A stretch of DNA of 64,000 nucleotides, from the IMG/VR virus record IMGVR_UViG_3300036770_007703, positions 21,289-85,288 of that record; one strand, given 5' to 3'. The notes beneath the pieces are model-generated. The model had not been told where the DNA came from. It was given only the letters and a program-made list of their open reading frames with translations, and searched no databases. This stretch comes from a virus. Made by a program: the position numbers and the translations under genes. Within the stretch, counting starts at the first letter, position 1. Each line of letters opens with the position of its first letter. Positions 1 through 8,164 of this stretch are shown one piece after another.

Positions 1-1
1 G

Positions 2-166
2 CTGGGGCCCAGCTTGAAAAATTGGTGTGGTAGCCATGAAAAAGACATATATACTCGCAGCCATTGGTTCCTGGATCACGAAACTGTGCAGGATCTCATG
101 CTGCTAAACATCGTGTGCCACAACATCGTGAGGCGGACGATACCCATCATAAAGGTAAATAATTGA
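2..166 (+). CDS. 3' end of an unidentified phage gene (partial)
   Basis: Frame 2 is open from the left edge to a TGA at 164-166, while the other two forward frames stop within about 35 bases. The visible 54 residues are rich in His, Trp and Ile, with no motif I recognise. The gene begins outside the window. Its stop lies 2 bases before the next start, as expected for a packed phage operon. Confidence 0.6.
   Translation: MGPSLKNWCGSHEKDIYTRSHWFLDHETVQDLMLLNIVCHNIVRRTIPIIKVNN
156..161 (+). promoter_or_regulatory. T4-type late promoter motif TAAATA
   Basis: TAAATA sits 7 bases before the ATG at 169. It matches the core of the T4 late promoter TATAAATA, which has no -35 element. A six-base match alone is weak; support comes from its repetition in front of many genes in this window. 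Confidence 0.4.
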
Positions 167-168
167 CT

Positions 169-333
169 ATGGCAAAGATACAAGAAGAAATCATCGTGAT
201 CAAAATCAGTCAGCTCGTCAAAAATGACGACGAGTCTGCGCCCCGGGCCACTGCCGAAGTGGTGGCTGCCCTTGCCCAAGTGGCCGAAGAACTCGTGGGA
301 GCCGGTGCAGTGGTCGAGATCGAACAAGCATAA
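169..333 (+). CDS. small acidic protein of unknown function (54 aa)
   Basis: A 54-residue reading frame with an amphipathic, Ala/Glu/Val-rich C-terminal half that is probably one long helix. Its TAA overlaps the next ATG (TAATG at 331-335), which supports it as a real coupled gene. No family recognised. It lies between a late-type motif and beta-rich proteins, so a virion-related role is a guess. Confidence 0.6.
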   Translation: MAKIQEEIIVIKISQLVKNDDESAPRATAEVVAALAQVAEELVGAGAVVEIEQA

Positions 334-698
334 TGAAAACAACCACGTTCCAGTTGTTGCCCACCACCACATATGGCACACCATCGGGCAACTATGATGG
401 TAGCAGCGAAGATTTCGCCGGTGATGCGCAAAAAGCCGCCAACTACTATGTCAGCACAGGTGGTCTCCAGACCGTGGCTGTGTTTTTGTCTGGATTCGTG
501 GGCAACATCGTTTTGCAGGCCAGCCTAGATTCATCTCCCACCAGTGATGCCAATTGGTTTGACGTGGATCGACTCGAGTACACGTCAAGCACCACCAGCA
601 ATTTCAGTCGCAACATCACTGGCAACTTTACTTGGTTACGGGCCAAGGTCACTGACTTCCAAGCCGGCAGCATCGAAAAAATACAAATGTCGTACTGA
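333..698 (+). CDS. beta-rich hypothetical phage protein (121 aa)
   Basis: 121 residues rich in Ser, Thr and Asn with alternating hydrophobics, the composition of a beta-sandwich structural protein. There is no signal peptide or membrane segment. It is coupled to the upstream gene by TAATG and followed after 1 base by the next start at 700. I infer a small structural or decoration protein; no specific family can be named. Confidence 0.7.
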   Translation: MKTTTFQLLPTTTYGTPSGNYDGSSEDFAGDAQKAANYYVSTGGLQTVAVFLSGFVGNIVLQASLDSSPTSDANWFDVDRLEYTSSTTSNFSRNITGNFTWLRAKVTDFQAGSIEKIQMSY

Positions 699-699
699 C

Positions 700-1134
700 A
701 TGTCTGGCACGCTGGAATTTGATATCAGCGCCACTGGCCAGGACCTGGTCCTAGAGCTTGCGCTAGATGGCAAGATTTTCTGGCGCGGCAATCCTGGGCT
801 GGTCATGACCACAGTGACACACGAGTTCGATGACACCAAATTCCAAGATCATTGTGCCACTGCCACATTGTCAAACAAACTACCCCATCACACCATGTTG
901 GACTCACAAGGAAACATAGTGCATGATCGTGTTGTGCGCTTGCATGACCTTCGTCTGCGGGGACGCAGCATATGGCATCAGATACAAGGCACCAACATCT
1001 ATCGACACGACGGCAACGGCGATGCCCAGATCCAGGATCATGCTTTTTTTGGCGATCTCGGCTGCAACGGCACAGTGAGCGTGGAGTTCCGCAGTCCGGT
1101 GTTGTTGTGGATGCTAGAATATCCTGGCGCATAA
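700..1134 (+). CDS. hypothetical phage protein, possible beta-sandwich/CBM-like (144 aa)
   Basis: The start ATG at 700 is chosen because the upstream gene stops at 698; the frame is open further upstream but would overlap by 150 bases. The first 80 residues alternate polar and hydrophobic residues with a DDTKFQDH-type loop, reminiscent of calcium-dependent carbohydrate-binding folds, though I cannot confirm that. Its TAA forms part of the late motif at 1132. Confidence 0.7.
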   Translation: MSGTLEFDISATGQDLVLELALDGKIFWRGNPGLVMTTVTHEFDDTKFQDHCATATLSNKLPHHTMLDSQGNIVHDRVVRLHDLRLRGRSIWHQIQGTNIYRHDGNGDAQIQDHAFFGDLGCNGTVSVEFRSPVLLWMLEYPGA

Positions 1135-1137
1135 ATA
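1132..1137 (+). promoter_or_regulatory. late promoter motif abutting a start codon
   Basis: TAAATA overlaps the upstream stop codon and ends 4 bases before the ATG at 1142. The T4 late start site is about 6-7 bases downstream of the motif, so the transcript would begin almost at the ATG. Confidence 0.45.
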
Positions 1138-1141
1138 AGTG

Positions 1142-2068
1142 ATGCGCAAATTAGTGATCATCCCTGGTGGTTTCCACCCTTTCCATGCCGGGCACAAGGC
1201 TCTCTACGATGCTGCCCAGGCGGCTTTTCCCTCGGCCGAAATCTATGTGGCCGCTACAGCAGACACCAGCAACCGACCTTTTCCCTTTGAAGTCAAACAA
1301 AAGCTGGCTCACCTAGCTGGTATACCCAAGCACCGATTCATCCAAGTGCGATCACCGTTCCAAGCTCGTGAAATCACTCAACACTTTGATCCCAACGATA
1401 CCCAGCTGATTTTTGTGCGCAGCGAAAAAGATCGAGAACAACAGCCACAGGCCGGTGGCGTCAAACGCGATGGCACGCCGGGTTACCTGCAACCTTACAA
1501 ACGCAACGGCCTTGCTCCCATGACTCAGCATGGTTACATGGCCTATCTACCTGTGGTGCAATTCGCCGATGGCATGACTTCGGCCACAGAGATCCGCGCC
1601 AAATGGCCGGAAATGCAGCCCGAACAAAAAGCTGCGCTGATCAACAAACTGTATCCCGCCACACAGGGCAATGATCGTCTCATCGACGTAGTGGTGAAAA
1701 TGTTTGACACTGTGATGGCACCTTCCGAACCCAAAGTCAAAGAAGCTGTGCTGATCAATGATCCCGATGCTGGTGTGCAGATACAACCCGACGGCGGCAT
1801 GGGCACCTGGGACGAAGCCAGCTTGGTCAGCAATCTCGCACGCAAGTTCGCTGACATGGTGAACATGGTCAAGAATCAGAACTATCAGGGACTGTATCAT
1901 GTGTTGTACAAGTCAGGTGCCACAGAAAACATGGTGCGTGCTTTGGCCGAACTGGAAGGTTTCCAAAAGCAGCAGGGTCGCAGACCCATCGCTCGTGGAC
2001 GCTCCATCGATCTCACTGACTATCTCGACGAAAAAAGAACCGATCAAGAAACAACCAACCGGGATTGA
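1142..2068 (+). CDS. HxGH-type nucleotidyltransferase (cytidylyl/adenylyltransferase fold)
   Basis: 308 aa. The N-terminus carries the nucleotidyltransferase signature PGGFHPFHAGH, with HAGH at residues 15-18, which fixes the start at ATG 1142 rather than the GTG three bases earlier. A second motif, TSATEIRAKW near residue 140, fits the ISSTxIR-type nucleotide-binding loop. Enzymes of this fold transfer CMP or AMP to phosphorylated substrates such as NMN, phosphopantetheine or glycerol-phosphate; the substrate cannot be read here. The last 100 residues are helical and charged, longer than a minimal family member. It sits among probable head-internal proteins. A NadM-like role with the NadE gene at 38 kb is possible but unproven. 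Confidence 0.85.
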   Translation: MRKLVIIPGGFHPFHAGHKALYDAAQAAFPSAEIYVAATADTSNRPFPFEVKQKLAHLAGIPKHRFIQVRSPFQAREITQHFDPNDTQLIFVRSEKDREQQPQAGGVKRDGTPGYLQPYKRNGLAPMTQHGYMAYLPVVQFADGMTSATEIRAKWPEMQPEQKAALINKLYPATQGNDRLIDVVVKMFDTVMAPSEPKVKEAVLINDPDAGVQIQPDGGMGTWDEASLVSNLARKFADMVNMVKNQNYQGLYHVLYKSGATENMVRALAELEGFQKQQGRRPIARGRSIDLTDYLDEKRTDQETTNRD

Positions 2069-2074
2069 TACTGT

Positions 2075-2233
2075 ATGCGTGCTCGTGAATTCGTCGGCGA
2101 AAAACAAGATGCCTGCTACCACAAGGTAAAAAGCAGATACAAGGTGTGGCCAAGCGCCTATGCATCTGGTGCATTGGTACAGTGCCGCAAGAAAGGTGCC
2201 AAGAACTGGGGCACTGGCGGAAAGAAAAAATGA
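2075..2233 (+). CDS. 52-aa capsid-targeting-like leader plus small Cys/Lys-rich module
   Basis: Begins MRAREFVGEK, which resembles the T4 capsid-targeting peptide (MKTYQEFIAE, cut after Glu by the gp21 prohead protease). The remaining 42 residues are a basic module with motifs CYHKVKSRYKVWPSAY and CRKKGAKNWG, a short domain I recognise as recurrent in phage proteins but of unknown function. The TGA overlaps the next ATG. Likely an internal head protein, packaged and possibly injected; this is inference from the leader. Confidence 0.7.
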   Translation: MRAREFVGEKQDACYHKVKSRYKVWPSAYASGALVQCRKKGAKNWGTGGKKK

Positions 2234-2637
2234 GACAGTACATCAACCTCCTGGAAGCCATCGAACGGGGCTGTCCTCCTGCCACACAAAGCATCGATCT
2301 CAACCTCGAGAATCGTCAGAAAGCCATCGACGAATATCACTATGGTCCGCTCAATCCTGCAGAGCCCAACGAAGAATACTGGCAAGAGTTGGCTGACAAG
2401 TGGAACACCGATGACATCGAGTCGGTGAAACAGAATCGCTGCGGCAACTGCGCAGCCTTTGACATCACAGAAAAGATGTTGGACTGCATAGCCCGGGGCA
2501 TCGGTGAGGAGCCGGGCAGTGATCCGCACGACACCATTGATGCTGGCCAGTTGGGCTACTGCAAGTTCCTCAAGTTCAAATGTGCTGCCAAGCGTACCTG
2601 TGATGCTTGGGTGGAAGGCGGACCTGTTCGAGACTGA
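2230..2637 (+). CDS. internal-head-like protein with C-terminal Cys-rich (zinc-type) module
   Basis: 135 aa, start at ATG 2230 overlapping the upstream stop (ATGA). The N-terminus MRQYINLLEAIE is a looser version of the targeting peptide, with LLE followed by Ala as a possible gp21-type cut. The C-terminal 65 residues hold six cysteines in the pattern NRCGNCAAF...LDC...GYCKFLKFKC...RTC, which could bind metal. Recurrent in phage proteins, function unknown. Neighbours on both sides also carry targeting-like leaders. Confidence 0.7.
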   Translation: MRQYINLLEAIERGCPPATQSIDLNLENRQKAIDEYHYGPLNPAEPNEEYWQELADKWNTDDIESVKQNRCGNCAAFDITEKMLDCIARGIGEEPGSDPHDTIDAGQLGYCKFLKFKCAAKRTCDAWVEGGPVRD

Positions 2638-2638
2638 T

Positions 2639-3304
2639 ATGAGAGCACAGGAATTCGTCCGAGAAAAGATCAATCCCAGCATACTCGAGCCCGATTTCTC
2701 TGAAGAAAAAACAGTGATGATCCAAGGCGAGCCCTACGTGCTGCGGGCATCCACCTTGAACAGTCGCATGGTACCACAGATACGCATCGAAGCCATCGCT
2801 CCCAATGGCAAGAGCGTGGGCTATGTGAGATTCGTGGTACACAATGCCGATCAGCGCCCGGGGTGGTTTTCCCGCCCCGAAGAACCTTACTTGTCGGCAG
2901 GAAATCTCTCGGTGTGGAACGACTACAAGCGCCGCGGCATAGCTTCGGCCATGTACAACTTTGCACGTGAGCTGGGCAACGACATCCAGCCCAGCGGTAC
3001 ACAAACCGATCAAGGTCGTGCTTTCTGGCGAGCTGGTGCCGGTGAACGTGATCTCCAAGTCATGTCGGAAAATCTGCGCAAGTGGTTCCGTGAAAAATGG
3101 GTGCGGTTCAACCCCCAAGGCAAGATCATGGGACCATGCGCCCGGGGTAGCAGCCGAGAAGGCAAGCCCAAGTGTTTGCCACAAAGCAAGGCACACGCCC
3201 TAGGCAAAAAAGGTCGTGCATCAGCTGCGGCCAGAAAGCGCAAGCAAGACCCCAATCCCGAACGCCGGGGCGCTGCCCGAAACGTGGCCACAAAGAAAAA
3301 ATAA
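2639..3304 (+). CDS. GNAT-like protein with capsid-targeting-like leader and basic C-terminal module
   Basis: 221 aa. Residues 1-10 are MRAQEFVREK (targeting-like). The middle, about residues 20-150, resembles a GNAT acyltransferase, with the acetyl-CoA loop pattern RRGIAS inside LSVWNDYKRRGIASAMY. The last 70 residues are a strongly basic module (motifs GPCARGSSREGKPKC and KKGRASAAARKRK) found repeatedly in phages. I infer a packaged protein that may modify host targets or bind DNA. The start at 2639 follows the upstream TGA by 1 base and restores the leader seen in neighbours. Confidence 0.75.
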   Translation: MRAQEFVREKINPSILEPDFSEEKTVMIQGEPYVLRASTLNSRMVPQIRIEAIAPNGKSVGYVRFVVHNADQRPGWFSRPEEPYLSAGNLSVWNDYKRRGIASAMYNFARELGNDIQPSGTQTDQGRAFWRAGAGERDLQVMSENLRKWFREKWVRFNPQGKIMGPCARGSSREGKPKCLPQSKAHALGKKGRASAAARKRKQDPNPERRGAARNVATKKK

Positions 3305-3326
3305 AAATTTGGCCGTCGTACTGCCA

Positions 3327-3362
3327 CTCTCGTAAATATATGCATATATTACCTACCGAGAG
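3327..3362 (+). promoter_or_regulatory. late promoter (3333-3338) inside an SD-sequestering inverted repeat
   Basis: TAAATA at 3333-3338 precedes the gene at 3369. CTCTCG (3327-3332) is complementary to CGAGAG (3357-3362), which contains the Shine-Dalgarno GAGAGG; between them lies the palindrome ATATATGCATATAT. A read-through RNA could mask the SD, while RNA started from the late promoter (about 3345) would lack the left arm. Confidence 0.55.
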
Positions 3363-3368
3363 GATCAA

Positions 3369-4274
3369 ATGGCAGACCAAACCCAAGAACAGCAAACTCC
3401 CGCTGGACAGCAACAAGTCACAGTAAACGTAGACTATCTACGCACCACTCGTGTGCATATCTGCATGCCTTGTTATGGTGGCATGCTCACAGAAAGCACG
3501 TTCATGAGCTACATCAAATGGGCCAACACTTGTCGACAGCTGGGCATCGATTGGACCATGGAGACCATGACCAATGAGAGCTTGATCTCGCGTGCTAGAA
3601 ACACCCTGGTGGCCAAGTTCCTCAACAACCCTGATTCGACACACCTCATGTTCATTGACGCTGACATTGGCTGGGAGCCTTGGCATCTACTGGTCATGCT
3701 GAATCGTGACGTTGATGTGATTGGTGGTCTCTATCCCATGAAGACTTTGCCGGTGCGTTGGGTAGTGAACGGATTTGATGGTGCCGAAACCGGGCCCGAT
3801 GGGCTCCAGGAAGTATCAAAGACCGGTACCGGATTCATGTTGGTCAAGCGTCATGTGTTTGAAAAACTCAATGCACACCCTGCAGTGAAACCATTCCGCA
3901 ATGACATCGGTCTTCCCAAGGAGCTGGACAAGCATCTCAAGACCTACTACGATACCGCAGTGCGGGAAAATCGCTACTACAGCGAAGACTGGACTTTCTG
4001 CGAAAACTGGCGTGACATCGGCGGCAAAGTATGGGTAGACAAGCGTGTGCTGCTCAAGCACACCGGTACCTATGTGTTTGATTTCCAGGCACAAGAACCC
4101 TTGTACAAGGCCTTGCATGAAATGGCACAGCAAAACCAGTCGCCCGTGGACAAGCCTGCCGCAGTGTCGGAATCCGCACCAGTGGCTGAGCCGCGAGTGG
4201 TGGCCACCAACAAAGATGCCAAGCCGGCTGCCAAACCCGCGGCCAAACGGGCCAACGCCAAGAAAAAAGACTAA
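3369..4274 (+). CDS. GT-A type glycosyltransferase (family 2-like)
   Basis: 301 aa. The N-terminal domain has CMPCYGG at the sugar-nucleotide site and a DxD-type motif FIDADIGWEP near residue 97, with the typical acceptor-side block KTGTGFMLVKRHVFEKL and SEDWTFCENW further on. These mark an inverting GT-A enzyme that moves a sugar from a nucleotide donor. The last 45 residues are an Ala/Pro/Lys-rich tail ending in a Lys run. RBS GAGAGG lies 6 bases before the ATG. Likely target: phage structural proteins or a cell-surface glycan; not determinable. Confidence 0.8.
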   Translation: MADQTQEQQTPAGQQQVTVNVDYLRTTRVHICMPCYGGMLTESTFMSYIKWANTCRQLGIDWTMETMTNESLISRARNTLVAKFLNNPDSTHLMFIDADIGWEPWHLLVMLNRDVDVIGGLYPMKTLPVRWVVNGFDGAETGPDGLQEVSKTGTGFMLVKRHVFEKLNAHPAVKPFRNDIGLPKELDKHLKTYYDTAVRENRYYSEDWTFCENWRDIGGKVWVDKRVLLKHTGTYVFDFQAQEPLYKALHEMAQQNQSPVDKPAAVSESAPVAEPRVVATNKDAKPAAKPAAKRANAKKKD

Positions 4275-4276
4275 GC

Positions 4277-4282
4277 TAAATA
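4277..4282 (+). promoter_or_regulatory. late promoter motif TAAATA close to a start codon
   Basis: TAAATA ends 6 bases before ATG 4289. No Shine-Dalgarno fits between them. Confidence 0.4.
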
Positions 4283-4288
4283 TAGTTC

Positions 4289-7200
4289 ATGCAGATACAT
4301 GAACTAGGTCCTAGTCCCGAGTACCCCAAACCACTGTACGTCCAGGAGCTTGCACGCTTCTGGCGTACATCCTCGGAACAAGAACGCATGGCCATGCGTG
4401 TGGCCTTGAAAATGAAGGATAGAGATGCTGTGATGCGTCTCTTGACCCCTTACACCGATGCAGCTCTGGCCGAAGCACGCCGGAAAAAAGGCCGCAAAGC
4501 CAGCCAGCGCCCAAAGAAAAAATTCCAGTACGGTGTTTATGGAGGATGGTTCTATCCCGGTTATCACAACAACAGCGGGGCTGACTCCAGCAGCTCGGAC
4601 AGTGGTGCCGAGGGCGGCGGTGGCGAAAGCATACACGAAAACACTGAAAATCCACAAGACATCATAGAGAGATTCTCCAAAAGTTGTTGTCAATATCTCG
4701 GATTGAAAAATGCACCCCGGATACGGCTGCGACGAGATCCTGAATGGACACGCAGAAACGGCACGTTTGGTCGTTACATTGCCGAACCCCACAACACCAT
4801 CGAGCTGGCCACTGCGGGCCGACACATCATCGACATACTGCGCACACTGGCGCATGAAATGACCCATGCCGCACAAAACGAGCGTGTGGGCTTGCCTGAC
4901 CATGCCGGGGAAACTGGCAGCGAGTTCGAGGATGGTGCCAATGCCATGGCTGGTCGTATCATGCGCCACTGGGCCGAACAAGAACCCGAACTGTTTCAAG
5001 GCATGGATCTCGACGAAAACTGGAGGCGCACTGCCGGGGCCGCCGCTGCCGCTGCGTGTATCGCCGGCACACCTGGATGCGCTACCACCAAGGGCGTGTC
5101 TGGCATGGATGCCTTGAGAACCATACAAACTGTTGGGCGTGCTGCGCAGAATCTTCCCACTCGTGCCGGTGCCGAAGAAGAGCTGCGACAAGAATTGAAA
5201 AACATAATCAACAAAGGTCGTGGCACACATGTAGAACCTCGTATAAAAGAAACTGTTGCGACACCGGTCAAGAAAAACAAAGATGCTCATCAAGACTACT
5301 ACAATTTTTTAAAAGCCAAGCGCATCGCAGGGCGTCCACTCAGCCGTCAAGAACAACAGTTTCTAATCAGCTTCGCGGCACTGAAAAATATACGTTCCAA
5401 GGAAGTGGCCGAAAGCTCGGGTTACATACCCACTGCGGCCGAAAAAAATGATCCACGTTTCTCCATGGCTCTCACTGTGGATGTTCGACCCGGTGAAACT
5501 GGCCGCCAAGCCAACAAGTTGGGTTTGAAGACTGACAGTGAAGGTCGTCCTGCGCTGTTGATGAAGCGACTCGAGAATCTCTTGGAAAGCGTCAAGACTG
5601 ACGAAGATTGCTGGTCAGGATATCAACAACAAGGCATGAAGAAAAAAGGTAACCGCCAGGTACCCAACTGCGTGCCTGTGGCGGAAGACGAAGAGTTGAT
5701 GGAAGTAGAGATGAGCCCATCGGCGTTTAAAAAGTTCCTCAACAGTCCCGAAGCCGAGGGTATCCGTGCCGGCTTCGAAGCCGAACTCATATTCCGCAAC
5801 GCTCAGCACGACAGCGACAGTGGTGAGAGCGAGCCCGACTGGGACATGGACGAGCGTACTGGTAGCATACAAGACATCATAGCCTTCTTCCAGGGTGGCG
5901 AAAACGGCATGACCGGTCGACAGGCTGATCGCTTGAACCAAGAACTCACAGAACAGTTCATGGACTGGGCCAGAGAAGAGTTTGCCAACAATTATTTCGA
6001 TCAAGATCGTTTCATGTCATGGGCCGAAGAAAATGTGTGGCCCGACGATGCTGACAGTTATCGCGAAGATGCCCGTGCCAATCTCGATGATGAGGATGCC
6101 ACCGACGAGGACGTCGAGAAAGAAGCAGTGACCCTGTTCCGCGATGATGTGGAACGCGACTGGGATCGCAGCGGAGCCTGGTACGAGATGGCATCGGAAG
6201 AACTGTTCGACGAATTCATGGGCGACTTGGACGAATCAGATTGGTTAGATAGTGCTGGTCTCCGCTACATGAGCGATGTCTCCAACGAATACAGCCTGGA
6301 CTGGCCTTACTGGACCGAAGGCAGTGGCGGCGGGGGCGAGCGTGATTGGCAAGAGATTGGTAATAGTCTGGCGCGTGCCACCAGCCGAGATGTCAAGGTC
6401 AGCAGTGGATATCACAACACGCGTCGCGGCGATTACTATGTGATAGAACCCGACAGCAGCCTGGATTCTGATGATTCAGAAGATTTTGGACTAGAAGTGG
6501 TATCACCGCCCATGCCCTTGCCCGAAGCCATCGAGCAACTGAACAAGGTCATAGACTGGGCCAACGGCGACGGTGATGCCTACACTAACTCAAGCACAGG
6601 ACTGCACATGGGCGTGAGCCTGCCGTTCAAGGGCGAGGATGTGGATCCCATCAAGTTGATCCTGTTCATGGGCGACAAGAACATACTAGAAACATTTGGT
6701 CGAGAAAGCAACACCTATGCTCGATCCGCTTACGACAAATTGCAAAGCAAACTGAAAAGTCTGCGATATTCTAACTCGGAAAATTTTGAAAATGCGCTGA
6801 GTCTCATGAAAGGCAATCTCATCGAATTGGCCGAGCGCGAACTCAAGCGCGGTGTGTTGGGCGAAAAATATGTGAGCGTGAATCCGCACGATGGCTACAT
6901 CGAATTCCGTGGGCCCGGTGGCGACTATCTCAGCAAAGAGAGCGAGATCGACGGTGTGTTGGAAAACACCATGCTGAGATTGGCCTATGCCATGAGCATA
7001 GCCGGCAGACCCGATCTATATAGACGAGAATACGCCAAGAAACTCTACAAGGTGTTGACTGGTTACAAAGGTGCCGAGATTTCCAAAGGTGCCCAAGACA
7101 CCCGGTACAAAACCCGTATCGAGACCGAGGGCGAAAATCCCTTTATGCGTTTGTTTGCCGACTATTCGGCCGGTGTCATCTCAGGCGATGAACTCAAGCG

Positions 7201-8164
7201 CCAGTGGGCCGATACTGTGCTGGATGCCGAGCGTCAAAAAGACATGGAAGATGTACCTCTCTACACCACCACCGGTGAATACGAAGTGTACGACCGAAGC
7301 ACTGGCACCCGAGGTGACCGAGACAGTTTCACAGTGATCGATACTTTCCGTGCCGACAGCGATGAACAAGCTCTGGAGATCGCACAGCAAAAATGGTCAG
7401 GCAAAGGCATCAGCTTTGGTGTGCGTGTGAAAGTAGTGGAGCCCGAAGGTAAAAAATCTTCCAGCCGCAGAGCCGAACTGGCCAAGCGTGTGACCCGCAG
7501 CACGCGGGATGTGGGCGAGCAACTGTGGCGCGTGAATCATCACAGCAGTGTCCGGTATGTGACAGCACGCAGCCAGGCCGAGGCCGTGAAAAAAGCCGTG
7601 AAGATGGATCGTGCATTCAACGATGTCGAGACCCGTGCCAGGATCGCCACCGATCAGGAAAAGATGCAATATCAGCAGGATCAGGAACGTGAGCGGTTGA
7701 GAAACGTGGCCTCGGGCGCGGTCGAAACACTCCGTAACACCAGCAGAGACCCCAATGCCAACTGGGCCATCGCTCGCAAACACAACGACGAAATCGTGAT
7801 ACCTTTCACTAGGAATACACAGCAAGAGGCCGAAAAGTACTTTAGAGACTGGATACAGGACAGAGTCGGTGGGCCCGATCAGTACAAATTGGTGCAGCTG
7901 GCTTCATCGGCCCAGCTCGGCCAACAGCAGGCTCTGGCTCGTGAACTAGAGCAGATGGCGGATTTACACAATCGAGCGATGGATGATGCCCAGGGTGAAT
8001 GGACCGGTCATTGGATCGTGAGAGATGCCTCGGGACGAGAACTCACTAGATTCCACGGTATAGGCAACAATCAAAGCGATGCCAACCGTTATGCCATGAA
8101 CTGGCTGCGACAAAACCCAGGACACATGCAGACAGGTGTCGAAGTAGTTCCGGAGATGCAGTGA
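4289..8164 (+). CDS. 1291-aa fusion: zinc metalloprotease-like plus amidoligase-like domains
   Basis: A very long protein with at least three parts. Residues about 120-260 hold HEMTH (189-193) in LRTLAHEMTHAAQ, the HExxH zinc site of a metallopeptidase. Residues about 490-980 fit the putative amidoligase (ATP-grasp-related COOH-NH2 ligase) family: GFEAE at 495-499, TGLHM with His773 and YIEFRGPGG with Glu872 and Arg874. Residues about 1000-1291 contain four degenerate 50-60 aa repeats of a beta-beta-alpha-beta pattern, each starting near a WxV/YEV strand. The stretch 100-115 is a Ser/Gly linker. It is the largest gene here and sits in the internal-protein block. I infer a packaged multi-enzyme effector; cleavage into domains by a prohead protease is possible. 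Catalytic activity is not shown. Confidence 0.75.
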   Translation: MQIHELGPSPEYPKPLYVQELARFWRTSSEQERMAMRVALKMKDRDAVMRLLTPYTDAALAEARRKKGRKASQRPKKKFQYGVYGGWFYPGYHNNSGADSSSSDSGAEGGGGESIHENTENPQDIIERFSKSCCQYLGLKNAPRIRLRRDPEWTRRNGTFGRYIAEPHNTIELATAGRHIIDILRTLAHEMTHAAQNERVGLPDHAGETGSEFEDGANAMAGRIMRHWAEQEPELFQGMDLDENWRRTAGAAAAAACIAGTPGCATTKGVSGMDALRTIQTVGRAAQNLPTRAGAEEELRQELKNIINKGRGTHVEPRIKETVATPVKKNKDAHQDYYNFLKAKRIAGRPLSRQEQQFLISFAALKNIRSKEVAESSGYIPTAAEKNDPRFSMALTVDVRPGETGRQANKLGLKTDSEGRPALLMKRLENLLESVKTDEDCWSGYQQQGMKKKGNRQVPNCVPVAEDEELMEVEMSPSAFKKFLNSPEAEGIRAGFEAELIFRNAQHDSDSGESEPDWDMDERTGSIQDIIAFFQGGENGMTGRQADRLNQELTEQFMDWAREEFANNYFDQDRFMSWAEENVWPDDADSYREDARANLDDEDATDEDVEKEAVTLFRDDVERDWDRSGAWYEMASEELFDEFMGDLDESDWLDSAGLRYMSDVSNEYSLDWPYWTEGSGGGGERDWQEIGNSLARATSRDVKVSSGYHNTRRGDYYVIEPDSSLDSDDSEDFGLEVVSPPMPLPEAIEQLNKVIDWANGDGDAYTNSSTGLHMGVSLPFKGEDVDPIKLILFMGDKNILETFGRESNTYARSAYDKLQSKLKSLRYSNSENFENALSLMKGNLIELAERELKRGVLGEKYVSVNPHDGYIEFRGPGGDYLSKESEIDGVLENTMLRLAYAMSIAGRPDLYRREYAKKLYKVLTGYKGAEISKGAQDTRYKTRIETEGENPFMRLFADYSAGVISGDELKRQWADTVLDAERQKDMEDVPLYTTTGEYEVYDRSTGTRGDRDSFTVIDTFRADSDEQALEIAQQKWSGKGISFGVRVKVVEPEGKKSSSRRAELAKRVTRSTRDVGEQLWRVNHHSSVRYVTARSQAEAVKKAVKMDRAFNDVETRARIATDQEKMQYQQDQERERLRNVASGAVETLRNTSRDPNANWAIARKHNDEIVIPFTRNTQQEAEKYFRDWIQDRVGGPDQYKLVQLASSAQLGQQQALARELEQMADLHNRAMDDAQGEWTGHWIVRDASGRELTRFHGIGNNQSDANRYAMNWLRQNPGHMQTGVEVVPEMQ

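Noticed and set aside
4304-5293. Long open frame on the minus strand (329 codons)
   Set aside because: It is antisense to the metalloprotease/amidoligase gene, has odd composition and no RBS; a shadow of the biased codon use of the plus strand.
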